Positions 38,214 to 48,453 are shown, counted from the stretch's first letter. The stretch is DNA of 64,000 nucleotides from Nitrincola tibetensis (GCF_003284585.1 NZ_QKRX01000002.1:186001-250000), one strand, 5' to 3'. The notes: a model not told the origin generated them from the sequence alone. Translations and numbers: made by a program.

Positions 38214-38890
38214 TGAAAAAGCAAAGTAGTACGCGCGAAAAAGTATTTCAAGCGGCAGATGAGCTCTTGGCGCAGGGGATTAGACCCACGCAACAAAATG
38301 TTCGAGACCTCATCGGCAGCGGCAGTCTGACGACAATTAACAGCGCGCTGAACGACTGGTGGCAAACGCTTAGCCAGCGAATCACTAGACAGCAGTCTCA
38401 TCCGGATTTGCCTGAGCCTGTGGTGCGATTGGCGAGCCAGGCATGGGATCGAGCGCTAGCCTATGCTGAGCAGGCCTTCAAAGAGCGTCAATCTGTCTTA
38501 TTGCAAAAGCAGGCCGATCTTGAATCGTCGTTGAATCAAACGGTTCAAGGCAGCAGTAAGGCGCTGTCCGATCTTCAGCAGCAGTATGGCCAATTGCTCG
38601 AACGCTTTGCTCGAATGACAGAGGAGAAGCAGTCAGCGGAAGAGCAGCGATTTAAGTTAGAAGAACGTGTGTTTCGATTAACGATGGACCTGGAAAATCA
38701 AGCGCAGCAACGCAAACATGAGCATCAATTTCATTTGGCAACTGAGAATCAAATTGATGAAGTCATCGATGCTAGGGTTAAGATTAGAATTCAGGAAGAG
38801 GAAATTGAACGCCTTAAAAGAATCAATGAAAAATTGACGAATGAAAACGCGAAGTTGCGCCAAGCAATCTCAAAGGGGTCGGAGTTATAG
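38213..38890 (+). CDS. KfrA-like N-terminal DNA-binding protein with coiled coil
   Basis: A 225-residue protein. Residues 1-60 (STREKVFQAADELLAQGIRP, NVRDLIGSGSLTTINSALND) match the DNA-binding N-terminus of plasmid KfrA proteins. The remainder, about 80-220, is a long Gln/Glu-rich coiled coil. KfrA proteins bind operator repeats in their own promoter and can form multimers. Here it is chromosomal and divergent from rimO. An AT-rich palindrome overlaps its start. It is probably a transcriptional regulator or nucleoid-associated protein. Confidence 0.8.
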   Translation: MKKQSSTREKVFQAADELLAQGIRPTQQNVRDLIGSGSLTTINSALNDWWQTLSQRITRQQSHPDLPEPVVRLASQAWDRALAYAEQAFKERQSVLLQKQADLESSLNQTVQGSSKALSDLQQQYGQLLERFARMTEEKQSAEEQRFKLEERVFRLTMDLENQAQQRKHEHQFHLATENQIDEVIDARVKIRIQEEEIERLKRINEKLTNENAKLRQAISKGSEL

Positions 38891-38934
38891 CTTGATCTTT
38901 TAAATTAAATTATAAATTTTAGTGATTGAAAAAT

Positions 38935-39378
38935 ATGGATAAATTTATAAGCGCTGATAGCTCGGTCATGAAAGTAAGGTCTCTTTTCAGAGACGCTTGC
39001 AAGGGGGATGTATTTGTCTGCGATGATGAATATATTTTTCAAACAGCCAAAACGGCACTCGTTGCTGAAAAGGTGACGGGGGTGACAGTACAGCTGCTAG
39101 ACCCTTCGGGATATGTCATTAAGCAGGTATCCAGTAAGCTCCGGACAGAGCAAAAGCGAAATGAACAGTTTAATGACCGCCAACTCGCCGTCATTAGCGC
39201 GCTGGAAAAAGTACTGGCGCACTGTAAAAAGGAAGGTATTCAGTTAATTGGCTTCAGCGATGAATTAGTGGCACAGCCTGCTCACTTAGATCCAAGGCAG
39301 GGCGTCTCTCCCTTTGCGCTCGATCTTGACACGCAAGGGGTCTATTGTGGGGCTGAAAGCTTAGGTGAAATGAATTAG
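38935..39378 (+). CDS. Hypothetical protein
   Basis: A 147-residue soluble protein I do not recognise. It has no signal peptide or membrane segment. The N-terminal half is mixed alpha/beta (VFVCDDEYIFQTAK, GVTVQLLDPSGYVIK); a helix rich in Lys and Gln (LRTEQKRNEQFNDRQLAVIS) and a second strand-helix part (HCKKEGIQLIGFSDELV) follow. It lies 44 bases after the kfrA-like gene and upstream of a response regulator gene on the same strand, so a joint regulatory role is possible. A TTG three codons earlier is an alternative start; no clear ribosome binding site is seen. Confidence 0.6.
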   Translation: MDKFISADSSVMKVRSLFRDACKGDVFVCDDEYIFQTAKTALVAEKVTGVTVQLLDPSGYVIKQVSSKLRTEQKRNEQFNDRQLAVISALEKVLAHCKKEGIQLIGFSDELVAQPAHLDPRQGVSPFALDLDTQGVYCGAESLGEMN

Positions 39379-39449
39379 CCGTCTACACACTGAGGCTTAG
39401 GCATGATATATTTGCCAGATAAATAAAACATTTGATTGATATATTGTGT

Positions 39450-40124
39450 ATGGAGAAATGTCTGAGCTCAACTATTAAGCTCCTTCTTGTTGATGATCAC
39501 TCCATCATCCGAGCAGGCTACCAGCAAATACTTCAAAAAGACCCTTCTGTTAGAGTTATAGCGGAAGCAGAATCAAGTTTTTGTGCGGTTGCAATTTATG
39601 CAAGAGTTCAGCCTGACGTCGTTGTTATGGATTTATCTATACCGCAAAAAAAAGATACGGATGAAGTCTCATCAACCTGTGGTATCGAGACAATTCGCAA
39701 AATCATCCAGCATGATGAAAACGCAAAAATTCTTGTACTAACTGCCTTGAGTGGCGATCCATACCCTTCTCAAGCCTTATCAGCCGGAGCCTTGGGTTAT
39801 CTAACCAAGCATTGCGCTCCGAGCGAATTAATTGAAGCAGTGCGTAGTGTTTATGCTGGTCAGCGCTATTTATCAGCAGCGATTAAAGCCGAATTGAATA
39901 CAGGAGAAGAAAGCACTAACTCCTTAACACGCTTGAGCCAAAGAGAGCTTGAGGTTTTTAGTATGCTGGCAGAAAGCCATCCCATTGCTAAAATAGCGGA
40001 CGTCATGTGTTTAAGCCCTAAAACGGTTCATGCGCATCGCGCGAATATTTTACGTAAATTAGAGCTGAAGAATAATGCTGATATAGTGCGTCTTGCAGTA
40101 CGCCAGGGGCTAATCGAGACCTAG
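39450..40124 (+). CDS. NarL/FixJ-family response regulator
   Basis: A 224-residue two-domain regulator. The receiver has the acidic pocket in LLLVDDHS, the phosphorylation site in VVVMDLSIP, the conserved Thr in LVLTALS and Lys in YLTKHC. A LuxR-type HTH follows (SQRELEVFSMLAES, KIADVMCLSPKTVHAHRANI). The receiver has an insert before the TIRKII helix (KKDTDEVSSTCG). No partner kinase is adjacent; the kinase at the right edge has its own regulator. It resembles the GacA/UvrY branch but the target is unknown. The start at 39450 is chosen at MEKCLSST. Confidence 0.85.
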   Translation: MEKCLSSTIKLLLVDDHSIIRAGYQQILQKDPSVRVIAEAESSFCAVAIYARVQPDVVVMDLSIPQKKDTDEVSSTCGIETIRKIIQHDENAKILVLTALSGDPYPSQALSAGALGYLTKHCAPSELIEAVRSVYAGQRYLSAAIKAELNTGEESTNSLTRLSQRELEVFSMLAESHPIAKIADVMCLSPKTVHAHRANILRKLELKNNADIVRLAVRQGLIET

Positions 40125-40137
40125 AGCATACGGTTGG

Positions 40138-42291
40138 TTACTTTTCGGTCATGGTTAGCGTGCCGTTAAAGTTGTTTGGTGGGTAATTAATCGCCTCTAG
40201 ACAATGCTGAATATACAGTTGATATAAATGCTGGGAATACAGTTCATCCAGACGAGCAAAGTGTGTTAAGGCCTGCTGAAAGCAACCCGTTTGAAATGCT
40301 TCCAGAGCAATGTTTAAGCACCTGTCCTCCTCTTCTGAATAGCTTTGCCAAGGTTGAGATGTCAAACCCAAGCACTCGTAAAACTTCACTGGATGGCTTT
40401 TGCCTTTTACATTTAAAAGACCTAAGGGGCGGAATAGATAAAGATCTTTCTGCTGTAATTCTCCATAGGTTGACTCTGTAAGGATTAACTGGCTTTTAAA
40501 GTATTTACACAACCCCTCTGTTCTTGAAGCAAGGTTTACCTCATCGCCGATACAGGTGTAATCTGAACGATCCTGTGATCCCATTTCTCCAACAATAGCA
40601 ATACCTGTATTCAAGCCAATTCCGATACTCAAGGCTGGCAATCCTTCGTTAACAAAGTCAGCGTTAAGTTGTTTAAGTGCTTGAATTTGTTCAATTGCAG
40701 AACTTAGGGCATGATCCGCATGCTGTGCATCGTCCATCGGTGCATTCCAGTAGGCCATAATGGCGTCGCCTATCAGCTTATCAATGGTTCCATTTTTGTG
40801 TGTAATCCTATCGATCATACAACTCATATAGCGATTGAGCAGGGTGACCAGCTCTCTGGCAGAGCCAATAGACTCAGACAGTTGTGTGAACCCGCGAATA
40901 TCGCTAAAAAAAATAGTGATGTAGCGCTCCGAGCCCTCTAGCATTAAATTGGGATGGGTTAAAAGTTCATCTACAATCTCCTTAGAGACTTTGCGCTCAA
41001 AGCGTTGGCGAATAAAGTTTTTTTGTTTTTGATCTTGGTGATGATTCAGCAAAGTACCCAGTACAAAATGATTGATTAATAGCAAGGAAGGGGTGAGTGT
41101 TGTGAATATAAGCCCTTGTTGACTCAATAAGTAGTAGTGAAGAACAAGTAAAAGCATTAAGCCGATAAGCGCTAAGAAGGCAGAGACGAGAGTGCTTGAT
41201 AAGCATAAAATGAAGGTTCCACCCGTTGCAATAATAAGCAAGGTGATGAAATCTACACCCAAGGACCAGCTAGGCTTGCTAATGAAATCCTGATTCAGAA
41301 TATTGTCAATCACCGTGGCATGGACTTCTACGCCTGGATAGACTGAGTCTAGAGGGGTGCTTCTTAAATCCAGCAAGCCTGCGGCAGACGTTCCGACAAG
41401 TACGACGCTTCCTTCAAGTGAAAACGCTTCGGGTCGAGTTAAAATATCAACAGCAGAAATATATGGATATTGAAATGAAGGGCCTCGATAGTTGACGGCC
41501 AATCGCCCATAGATATCGGTCGGAATTTCGAGTGAATCTAGCAATAGGTTTTCAACGAATTGATGATGATATTTCAATTGTATGCGTTGCGCTCCCACTC
41601 CCAATCGGGCTATTTCCATCGCTAAAGAAGGGTAAATGCTCCCGTCATACTCCATAACCAGAGGCAGGTGTCGTATGGTTCCATCAATATCAGGAAGCGT
41701 GTTGATATATCCGCTAAATAACCCCTCAATATGTGTTTGAGGTAGGCTTAAAATAGGCCTATGAGGCTTTAATACTAAAGAGTGAGACGGCTTGTTACTT
41801 TCAAGGATGATTGCATGGGAGTCTGGGCTGTGGTCGCTGACCAGTTGATCATTTTCCATAACAAACACGTAACCAAGGACCGTAGGTGTTTCTACAATAG
41901 CCTCGTTGAGGATTTCGTCGTAGTCCGGTAATGCTTCAATGTCTAAGGGAAGATTAAGGTTTTGAAGAATGCGCCGTGGTGATGCGTTATCAGGTTCAGC
42001 AAAGACGATATCCAAGCCAATGATTGCAACCCCACTATCGCGTAAATTGAGTAGCAGTTCAGCGACGCGATTGCGAGGCCAAGGCCATTGTCCAATCTCT
42101 TGTAAGCTACGCTCGTCAATGTCGATAATGGCGATTCGGGGGTCGACAGGCTGTTGGCCACGAATAGTCAGCATTTGGTCGTTTAGTTTGAGTTCAAACG
42201 TGCTCAAAATCTGTGGCGGATACAGCTGCAATACACTGAACATGCAGAGCAGCATAAAGGATAAGGCAATGTGTAACTTTATCTGCCGCAC
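40138..42291 (-). CDS. CHASE2-domain class III adenylate/guanylate cyclase
   Basis: A 717-residue membrane signalling enzyme. One N-terminal helix leads to a periplasmic CHASE2 sensor (about 30-320; RIAIIDIDERSLQEIGQWPW, VIGLDIVFAEPDN-like, and VLVGTSAAGLLDLRSTPL). Three membrane helices follow (about 338-410), then a class III cyclase domain (about 460-640) with metal-binding Asp residues in FFSDIRGFTQ and IGDAIMAYWN, a Lys in TIDKLIGD, and DYTCIGDEVNLASR. The tail has a TPR-like helix pair. It probably makes cAMP in response to an extracytoplasmic signal. It starts at GTG 2 bases after the upstream stop, so it is tightly coupled with the barrel and FecR genes. Confidence 0.9.
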   Translation of the reverse strand: MRQIKLHIALSFMLLCMFSVLQLYPPQILSTFELKLNDQMLTIRGQQPVDPRIAIIDIDERSLQEIGQWPWPRNRVAELLLNLRDSGVAIIGLDIVFAEPDNASPRRILQNLNLPLDIEALPDYDEILNEAIVETPTVLGYVFVMENDQLVSDHSPDSHAIILESNKPSHSLVLKPHRPILSLPQTHIEGLFSGYINTLPDIDGTIRHLPLVMEYDGSIYPSLAMEIARLGVGAQRIQLKYHHQFVENLLLDSLEIPTDIYGRLAVNYRGPSFQYPYISAVDILTRPEAFSLEGSVVLVGTSAAGLLDLRSTPLDSVYPGVEVHATVIDNILNQDFISKPSWSLGVDFITLLIIATGGTFILCLSSTLVSAFLALIGLMLLLVLHYYLLSQQGLIFTTLTPSLLLINHFVLGTLLNHHQDQKQKNFIRQRFERKVSKEIVDELLTHPNLMLEGSERYITIFFSDIRGFTQLSESIGSARELVTLLNRYMSCMIDRITHKNGTIDKLIGDAIMAYWNAPMDDAQHADHALSSAIEQIQALKQLNADFVNEGLPALSIGIGLNTGIAIVGEMGSQDRSDYTCIGDEVNLASRTEGLCKYFKSQLILTESTYGELQQKDLYLFRPLGLLNVKGKSHPVKFYECLGLTSQPWQSYSEEEDRCLNIALEAFQTGCFQQALTHFARLDELYSQHLYQLYIQHCLEAINYPPNNFNGTLTMTEK

Positions 42292-42293
42292 AT

Positions 42294-43661
42294 TTAAAAC
42301 CTAAGGATGTAATTTATACTCACCAATGTTTTGTCGTAGCTGTTAGGTTTTTGGTTTGATCGGCGTCGATGCTCAGAGACAGCAAAACTGAGCGCACTGT
42401 TACTGTCTAAGGAGTAAAGTAAAGATGCGTCAAGCCGCTTAAGCGTATCGGAGCGGGTATTGGCAAATAATACATCACGTTGTTTGTAATCTGTTTCCTG
42501 ATAGGTGAACCCGAGGCTGGCGCGTAAGGTTTGCGAAAGTGGGTGTGACAGCTCTGTTCGTAATGTCCACATTTCATAGGAGGCCGGATCGCTCGTGTGA
42601 CGATGTGAGTTGCGTTGATCGCGATGTTCAAAATCCACTCCGATGACGCCCCGTGTTGATTTTGGCCCAAACAAGGCTTGCAGCTCAGCGCCTATTTGAT
42701 TAGACCAAGCATCACGATTCTGCCTAGGGGAGGCGTATTTTAGAAGGCTAGCTCGATAATAACTGAGAAACTGAACCCGAGGATTAATAACTCTGTGGTA
42801 TTGCAATCCGGTTCCAGAGACGTTTAAGTATTGATCATAGTCTAACATAATGTTTTCTGTGAAAAAGGGGATACCAAGTTTGTATTTATCAGTTGCGACA
42901 GTTGGTGTAATTGAACCTGAAATGTAAAATAAGTCGTTGTTGTGAACATTCTTGTGATTACGATTTAGCAGTACTAGCTGATTATCTAAGTACCACCCAC
43001 CTCTGAGTCCAAAATCATAAGTGTGATCAAAGCGAAGGGCTTGCGTAAATCCAAAATCCTCCTGTTCGCCTTGGCCAGACAGGCTAATATTACCTAAGCC
43101 TGGTAGCTGAAAATTTGCAGAGCTGCCTATGTCATTGTTTGCATTGTCATCATACTGCACACCAAGCATTAAGGTGGTGGCAAGGTGATGGCGATTCTGA
43201 CGTGTATTAACAAGTGCTAAGAAGTCTTCAGCTTGTGCCTTAATTGTTTCTGGAAGGGGTTGATTCAGGGCTTTTTCAACTTCGCCTGCAGCCAGTGCGT
43301 ATTGCTTTAGCTCATAGTACAATCGCGCCATTTCAAGCAGGGCGGGAGCATTGTTAGGCTCTATAATCAATGCTCTATCTAATGAAGTTAATGCTTCGTC
43401 ATACATGCCTTGTGCCATGGCCGCTCTTGCCATCATGACATTAACAGCTAGGCTATCCGGCATGAGGGGAAATATTTTTTCAAACAATTCATAGGCTTTT
43501 TGATGCTGCCCTTGCTCCAGGTTTTTGACTGCCTCGTAGTAGTGATTAAGGGTTTCTTGCGAATGCTCAGTGTTTGACTTCAATGGTAGGGCGTCTGAGT
43601 GAGCAAAGCCTGTGATGCAAGAGAGTAATAAGCAAGGCAAAATCAGCTGTGTTTTTTTCAT
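42294..43661 (-). CDS. TPR plus outer-membrane beta-barrel protein, Slam-like
   Basis: A 455-residue exported protein. A signal peptide (LILPCLLLSCITGFAHS) is followed by three or more TPR repeats (about 30-150; AYELFEKIFPLMPDSLAVNV, ALTSLDRALIIEPNNAPALL). Residues 165-455 are alternating amphipathic strands ending LVSINYILRF, the terminal Phe expected of an outer-membrane barrel. YDDNANN at the start of the barrel and RRRSNQKPNSYDKT near its end resemble the surface-lipoprotein assembly modulators (Slam, DUF560), which export TbpB-like cargo. The neighbouring gene encodes a possible cargo. It starts one base after the FecR stop (TAACATG). Slam identity is likely but not certain. Confidence 0.65.
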   Translation of the reverse strand: MKKTQLILPCLLLSCITGFAHSDALPLKSNTEHSQETLNHYYEAVKNLEQGQHQKAYELFEKIFPLMPDSLAVNVMMARAAMAQGMYDEALTSLDRALIIEPNNAPALLEMARLYYELKQYALAAGEVEKALNQPLPETIKAQAEDFLALVNTRQNRHHLATTLMLGVQYDDNANNDIGSSANFQLPGLGNISLSGQGEQEDFGFTQALRFDHTYDFGLRGGWYLDNQLVLLNRNHKNVHNNDLFYISGSITPTVATDKYKLGIPFFTENIMLDYDQYLNVSGTGLQYHRVINPRVQFLSYYRASLLKYASPRQNRDAWSNQIGAELQALFGPKSTRGVIGVDFEHRDQRNSHRHTSDPASYEMWTLRTELSHPLSQTLRASLGFTYQETDYKQRDVLFANTRSDTLKRLDASLLYSLDSNSALSFAVSEHRRRSNQKPNSYDKTLVSINYILRF

Positions 43662-43662
43662 G

Positions 43663-45102
43663 TTATTTTTCCGCCCTAATAACACCAAGTGCTTGTATTT
43701 GATTTGCAGTGTCTATCATATTGAAGAAGCCACCCAAGCTCTGAGCTTCGGGGCCAAAAAAACTACCGACAAGGTTTCCCTGAATTGCTTGTTCGATTTC
43801 ATTAAGAATAAAGGTATAGGTGGCACTGTTTTTATTAACAGTGCCATTTTCTAGTGATACATCCCAATTAAAGCCATTACTGGTTTCGAAGCGCATAAAG
43901 CCTGTATGCTCGTTGGTGCCAAAGTTGAATGTTAGTTCAGTTTTGTTAAGCGTATTTTCCAGTATTGTGTGAGGAGGAACGTCGACAAAACCGTAGTAGA
44001 CATGACCTTTAGCCTTGCCTTCAAACTGATAAATTTGATTTGTCAGAGAGTTCAGGTGATTAATAGCATTCAAGCGTTCAACACCAGCCACCCAAGCTCC
44101 ACCATCCCACAGTCCCCACTTAGAGTAGTTGTCGGCGGCATCAGGAAGGTCGCCCACTGGAGGGGTAAAAGGCATGGCCAAAAAGTCCGCATTTATGGCT
44201 GAGTACCACCAATTTAAGGGATTCACATTAACGGGAGGAGGATTGGTAGGTGTCGTCGGTATGGTCGCCAGTGTATCATCGAAGCTGTCTTGACTCACTT
44301 GCGTACCTAAAACATCGCCCACGCTAGTAGGCTCTTGAATCGATGGGGTCGTTTGTAGGTCGCTCAACGTGTTCAGGCCCTCCAGTGAGGTTGTCGTCTG
44401 AAGGCTGCTATCGGTTGTCGGTACTTGATTGGCTAAAGAAGTGCTTTCTGACGATCTTTGTGTTTGTGTATCAGAAAGTAAATTGGCGGAAGGTGGTGGG
44501 CTCGTTGGATCGGTATTGAGCTCTTCGCCAATCTCTGGAATTAGATCAGATGCAGGTGTTGGTGTAATGCCTGCAAGCACTCGCGTATACTGGCCAGAAG
44601 GGACATCAACGCTTGCGCCAGTAATGCTTTCTATCACATAAATCTGTCCCCGCAAGGTTGCAAACAACTCAAAATCCGGCGTCACTTTTCCTGAAATGAT
44701 TGTGCCTCGTATCCCAACGGTTGCTGTGCGCGTTCCTAGTCGAAAGCTTTCTGGATTTTGCCGGGCAATACGCCCTGTAATTGCTTTAAACGTCCCTTGG
44801 GCAATGTTCATTGACACTTTTGGAGTGCCAATCTCCGTAAACTCATCAATCTGTAATTCTGTGTTCCCACCAACAGAGATCACAGTGCCATCATTCAGTA
44901 CTATTTGAGCTCGTGCGCTTTGTGCCGTCACAAAAATATCTTTTGTCTCAAGAAGGCTTCCTGTTTGTGCTTGGAGAGAAAGGTTGTCTCTTTGAATGAC
45001 GGCGTCTCCACTCAGGAGGCTTACTGTGCCAACCGCCGCATAACAAGTGAGAAAACTCAGCATTGCATAAAAAACAGAAACCATAAATGCTAATTTAAAC
45101 AT
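43663..45102 (-). CDS. Secreted FecR-domain protein with TbpB-like C-terminal barrel
   Basis: A 479-residue protein with a signal peptide (residues 1-23, cleavage after YAA; no good lipobox). Residues 24-165 form a FecR domain (AVGTVSLLSGDAVIQR, VLNDGTVISVGGNTELQI, TATVGIRGTIISG). A low-complexity Ser/Thr/Pro linker (about 180-300) joins it to a C-terminal domain. That domain holds HTGFMRFETSNGF and GNLVGSFFGPEAQSLGGFF (about 438-456), the glycine-rich signature of TbpB-type barrels, and ends ALGVIRAEK. FecR domains often pair with CHASE2 cyclases. It is the first gene of a three-gene unit and could be a Slam-exported sensor or ligand binder; that role is inferred. Confidence 0.7.
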   Translation of the reverse strand: MFKLAFMVSVFYAMLSFLTCYAAVGTVSLLSGDAVIQRDNLSLQAQTGSLLETKDIFVTAQSARAQIVLNDGTVISVGGNTELQIDEFTEIGTPKVSMNIAQGTFKAITGRIARQNPESFRLGTRTATVGIRGTIISGKVTPDFELFATLRGQIYVIESITGASVDVPSGQYTRVLAGITPTPASDLIPEIGEELNTDPTSPPPSANLLSDTQTQRSSESTSLANQVPTTDSSLQTTTSLEGLNTLSDLQTTPSIQEPTSVGDVLGTQVSQDSFDDTLATIPTTPTNPPPVNVNPLNWWYSAINADFLAMPFTPPVGDLPDAADNYSKWGLWDGGAWVAGVERLNAINHLNSLTNQIYQFEGKAKGHVYYGFVDVPPHTILENTLNKTELTFNFGTNEHTGFMRFETSNGFNWDVSLENGTVNKNSATYTFILNEIEQAIQGNLVGSFFGPEAQSLGGFFNMIDTANQIQALGVIRAEK

Positions 45103-45336
45103 ATCGAATATACCTGATTGTTTGAGTGAGCACGATCAATGTGTAATTCCACTCTATAAAATATGTGTATTATTGTAAAAACGAAAGTAAAAAACGCTGT
45201 TTTTTACTATTAGAGAGAAAAAAGTTTTGCATATGCGTTTCAAACACAAGATAACAGAAATAAACTGTTAACGGCTAAGCGTTTTTGGGTCTTTCTGTTA
45301 TATTAATCTAAACTATTGTCATAAGGTTATTGTGCT
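45103..45336. other. Divergent promoter region between FecR gene and chemoreceptor
   Basis: About 230 AT-rich bases separate the FecR operon (minus) from a chemoreceptor gene (plus). Both promoters must be here. I found no convincing sigma-28, sigma-54 or CRP site by eye. Confidence 0.35.
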
Positions 45337-47505
45337 ATGGCGCAGACGTTAAGTGTTCGGCTCATTATTAATCTTCTATTTGGATTGATGCTTGGAATCT
45401 TGCTGCTAACGGGTGGTTTTGCATATTTTAGTGCAAATAAGCTAAGCGGTGATTTGAACTACTTACAGTCCGAGACATCTAGCGTAGCGGCCAGTCTCTC
45501 GCAATCAGTTGAAGCATTAACGCAAATGGAACAGCAAGTTAAGCAATTAGCAGGAGCGCAGGCTTCCGTATCAGCCTTGCAAGGGTTGCAGACAAGACTT
45601 GATGCTACTGGGCAGGCAAGTGGTGAGATAGATGCGGGACTGAGTCAGCTAAGACAGGTTTCAGCCCAGCAAAACGAAAGCTTAATTCAAATTAGCGAAG
45701 TAACGGGCCATATTGCAACCAATCTTGAGTTGGTTTCTGGTCCGTTGCACACCATGATTACGGCTGCACAGCAAATTAATCAGCAGTCGCTACAGGCACT
45801 CATCGATTTTTATAAACTAGGACGAAATGAACCTAACGCATTAGCTTCGCTTGAAGAAAGTCTGCAGCAGGTATATCGCGGTACATCAACAATGACAGCA
45901 GCGATGTTTAATGTGGATCAAAGTGATGATACACGTAATGTCTTGGTTGATGTTCGACGTGAATTAAGACCTCTTCGTAGTCAAGTGCGTCGTTATGCAG
46001 GCCTCGAAGAATTCTTTGAAAGAGAGACATTGGCTACTGAAATTATTGCGGCGCTTGAGGAGTTGATACGATTATCTGTTCGTATTCAAACAGGCAGCTT
46101 AGAATTGGCCAATCGAACAGCCGCTGAAGCAAATGATTTGGCTAAGCAAACACAAGCCGCAACCAGCGCGCAACTTGAAGCTAGCGCTAACTCAACCAAC
46201 GTGTTGGATCATGCGCTTAAGCTGATTAATCAATCCAATGACAGTTATCGTTTGGTTATCGGTGATTTGTCATCGTCTGTTCAGCAATTATCTGTTTCTT
46301 TGCAAAGCATTCCAGAAGTAGAACGTCAGATTGATGCGTCTCTGGCGGCCATGCAGCGTGCAATTGCATCTGACCAGGTTGAACGTATTGATCAAGCTGA
46401 AAACCGCGCTCTGCAAGCTCAACGCAATGCCGAAACGGTCCCTCTGATTTTGCTGGCGTTTATTTTTATTGCACTTATTGTTAGCGTAACCATTGGCTTG
46501 TTATTGCAGCGCTTATTGGTAAAACCCTTGGCTAGCTTTGTAAGTGGCGTTCGCCGTGTGACAGACAACGATTTAACGTCTCAGGTGAGTGATGCAGGTG
46601 CAATAGGTGAGTTAAAATCGGTTATTGCTTCAGTAAATGCGATGATTAAGAGTTTGCGCCAAAATGTTCTGGATATGAAGCAGTCAGGTCTGAGCATTAG
46701 CGAAAGTGCAAAAATGATGACCAATACGTCCAATAAAACTCGCGATGCGCTTGAGCAGCAGGCTCAAGGTGAGCAAGCGATTATCAACTCAACCGGTGCT
46801 TTGGCTGAAATGGTTCGTTCAGTTGCTAGCAGTGGTGAGTTAGCAGGGGAGCAGGCACACTCAGCAAACCAGCTCATTCAAGATAGCCAGAAAGACATCG
46901 AAAATGCCAAGCGTGAAATGGCCAGTCTTGCTGAAACGGTTAATCACTCTAATGAGGTTATTCAGTCGCTTAAACAGCAGAGTGACGATATTGGGAAAGT
47001 CATCAGCGTTATACAAAATGTTTCGGGGCAAACCAATTTGCTTGCATTGAATGCTGCAATTGAAGCCGCTCGAGCGGGAGAAAATGGACGTGGATTTGCA
47101 GTGGTGGCCGATGAAGTCAGGCAGTTGGCGCAACGGACAAGTGATGCAACGATTGAAATACGCGAACTGATTGAGCAAATTCAAGCACGTGCGGATCTTG
47201 GTGTACAATCCATGACCCAAGGCTTGGCGCAAGTTGCAAAAAATACACAAGCAACGGAGTCCGTTGCTCAGTCGCTTGAATCTGTGATAAAACAAGTGGC
47301 AACCATTAGTCGCTTGAATTTAGAAATTGGAAAGCACACTCGCTCTCAACTCCAGCAGCTAGGAACTATTGAGGCAGGGGTTGAAAGCGTTCGCCAACAA
47401 TCAGAGCAAGCCAGCGAAGCCGTTTTGGATAATGTGAGAGCCAGTAAAAGTCTCAATGTCACAGCCGGTACGCTAGAGGACTTGGTTAAACGCTTTACAA
47501 TTTAA
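45337..47505 (+). CDS. Methyl-accepting chemotaxis protein with long helical ligand domain
   Basis: A 722-residue chemoreceptor. TM1 (about 10-32), a periplasmic region of some 330 residues that is nearly all helical and Gln/Ala-rich, TM2 (about 368-392), HAMP (to about 445), then the methyl-accepting signalling domain with its tip [21 protein letters not shown] near 564. The size and helical pattern of the sensor suggest a bimodular helical bundle (HBM-like), a type known to bind carboxylic acids; this is a guess from length and composition. There is no C-terminal CheR-binding pentapeptide. AAGG lies nine bases before the ATG. Confidence 0.9.
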   Translation: MAQTLSVRLIINLLFGLMLGILLLTGGFAYFSANKLSGDLNYLQSETSSVAASLSQSVEALTQMEQQVKQLAGAQASVSALQGLQTRLDATGQASGEIDAGLSQLRQVSAQQNESLIQISEVTGHIATNLELVSGPLHTMITAAQQINQQSLQALIDFYKLGRNEPNALASLEESLQQVYRGTSTMTAAMFNVDQSDDTRNVLVDVRRELRPLRSQVRRYAGLEEFFERETLATEIIAALEELIRLSVRIQTGSLELANRTAAEANDLAKQTQAATSAQLEASANSTNVLDHALKLINQSNDSYRLVIGDLSSSVQQLSVSLQSIPEVERQIDASLAAMQRAIASDQVERIDQAENRALQAQRNAETVPLILLAFIFIALIVSVTIGLLLQRLLVKPLASFVSGVRRVTDNDLTSQVSDAGAIGELKSVIASVNAMIKSLRQNVLDMKQSGLSISESAKMMTNTSNKTRDALEQQAQGEQAIINSTGALAEMVRSVASSGELAGEQAHSANQLIQDSQKDIENAKREMASLAETVNHSNEVIQSLKQQSDDIGKVISVIQNVSGQTNLLALNAAIEAARAGENGRGFAVVADEVRQLAQRTSDATIEIRELIEQIQARADLGVQSMTQGLAQVAKNTQATESVAQSLESVIKQVATISRLNLEIGKHTRSQLQQLGTIEAGVESVRQQSEQASEAVLDNVRASKSLNVTAGTLEDLVKRFTI

Positions 47506-47594
47506 CCTCAGGGAGTGAGTCGTGTTTCAGTTTATTCAGGATGAAAGATAGTGAGTCAAGGGCTCTTGTTATGGATTCGACAGGGTCTTTTGCC

Positions 47595-48453
47595 ATGAAA
47601 AAAATCGAGAAAAGAGTCGTAATTCTTGGCGGTTATGGGAACTTCGGTAAACGTATAGCTGAGAGTTTGTCCGTATTATCGGGCATCAAAATTATTATCG
47701 CGGGACGAAGCATCCACAAAGCGCAAGATATGTGTCAAAAGCTGTCTTTATTGGGAGTTGATGCATCGCTAGAGTCCGCATTCATTGATATTCACACACC
47801 AGAGTTTATTCAAACACTAAGAGCTTTATCGCCTGATCTTGTAATCCATACAGGCGGTCCTTTTCAAGGGCAAGATTACCGTGTTGCAAGCGCCTGCATA
47901 GGTTTAGGCAGTCATTACATAGATTTAGCGGATGACCGTCGTTTTGTCTGCGATATTACTTCACTTCATGATCAAGCCTGTGCACAGAATGTCTTGATTG
48001 TATCAGGAGCGAGTTCAGTGCCTGGCCTTTCTTCTGTGGTTGTCGATTGTTTTGCTCAGCAGTTTTCAACGCTTGAAGAAATCGATTTTGCTATAGCGCC
48101 AGGCAATCAAGCTGAGCGTGGTGAAGCCACTGTGAACGGCATTCTTTCGTATACTGGTCATCCATTTTTAGTGCTTAATAAAGGTAAGTGGATCAACGAA
48201 TATGCAGATAAATCTGTTTGGTTTAGACCAAAATCGCCAGAAAATGCACATTAAATGGACGCTATGTGCTGAGAAGGGGATAGGGCCTTATATACCTACG
48301 CTTTCGGCAATCATTCTTGCAAAGAAATTGCTAGCTGAGACCATAGATCTAAGAGGTGCAACGCCTTGCTTGGGGTTGTACACCTTGGACGAGTTTGATA
48401 CCGAAGCTACGTCATTAGGAATCTACCATCAAACAGAGGTGAACCTTGGATAG
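47595..48453 (+). pseudogene. Saccharopine dehydrogenase-like gene, internally deleted and frameshifted
   Basis: The first frame (47595-48254) encodes an NAD(P)-binding N-terminus (VVILGGYGNFGKRIAESL, DLVIHTGGPFQGQDY, VSGASSVPGLSSVVVD) typical of this family, then stops. The family's C-terminal part (IKWTLCAEKGIGPYIPTLSA, LRGATPCLGLYTLDEF) continues in another frame to 48453. Compared with remembered intact relatives (about 360-380 residues), roughly 100 central codons are missing between the two. The 3' end overlaps the next broken gene by 8 bases, preserving the old operon layout. The intact enzyme's substrate is not known. Confidence 0.8.
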
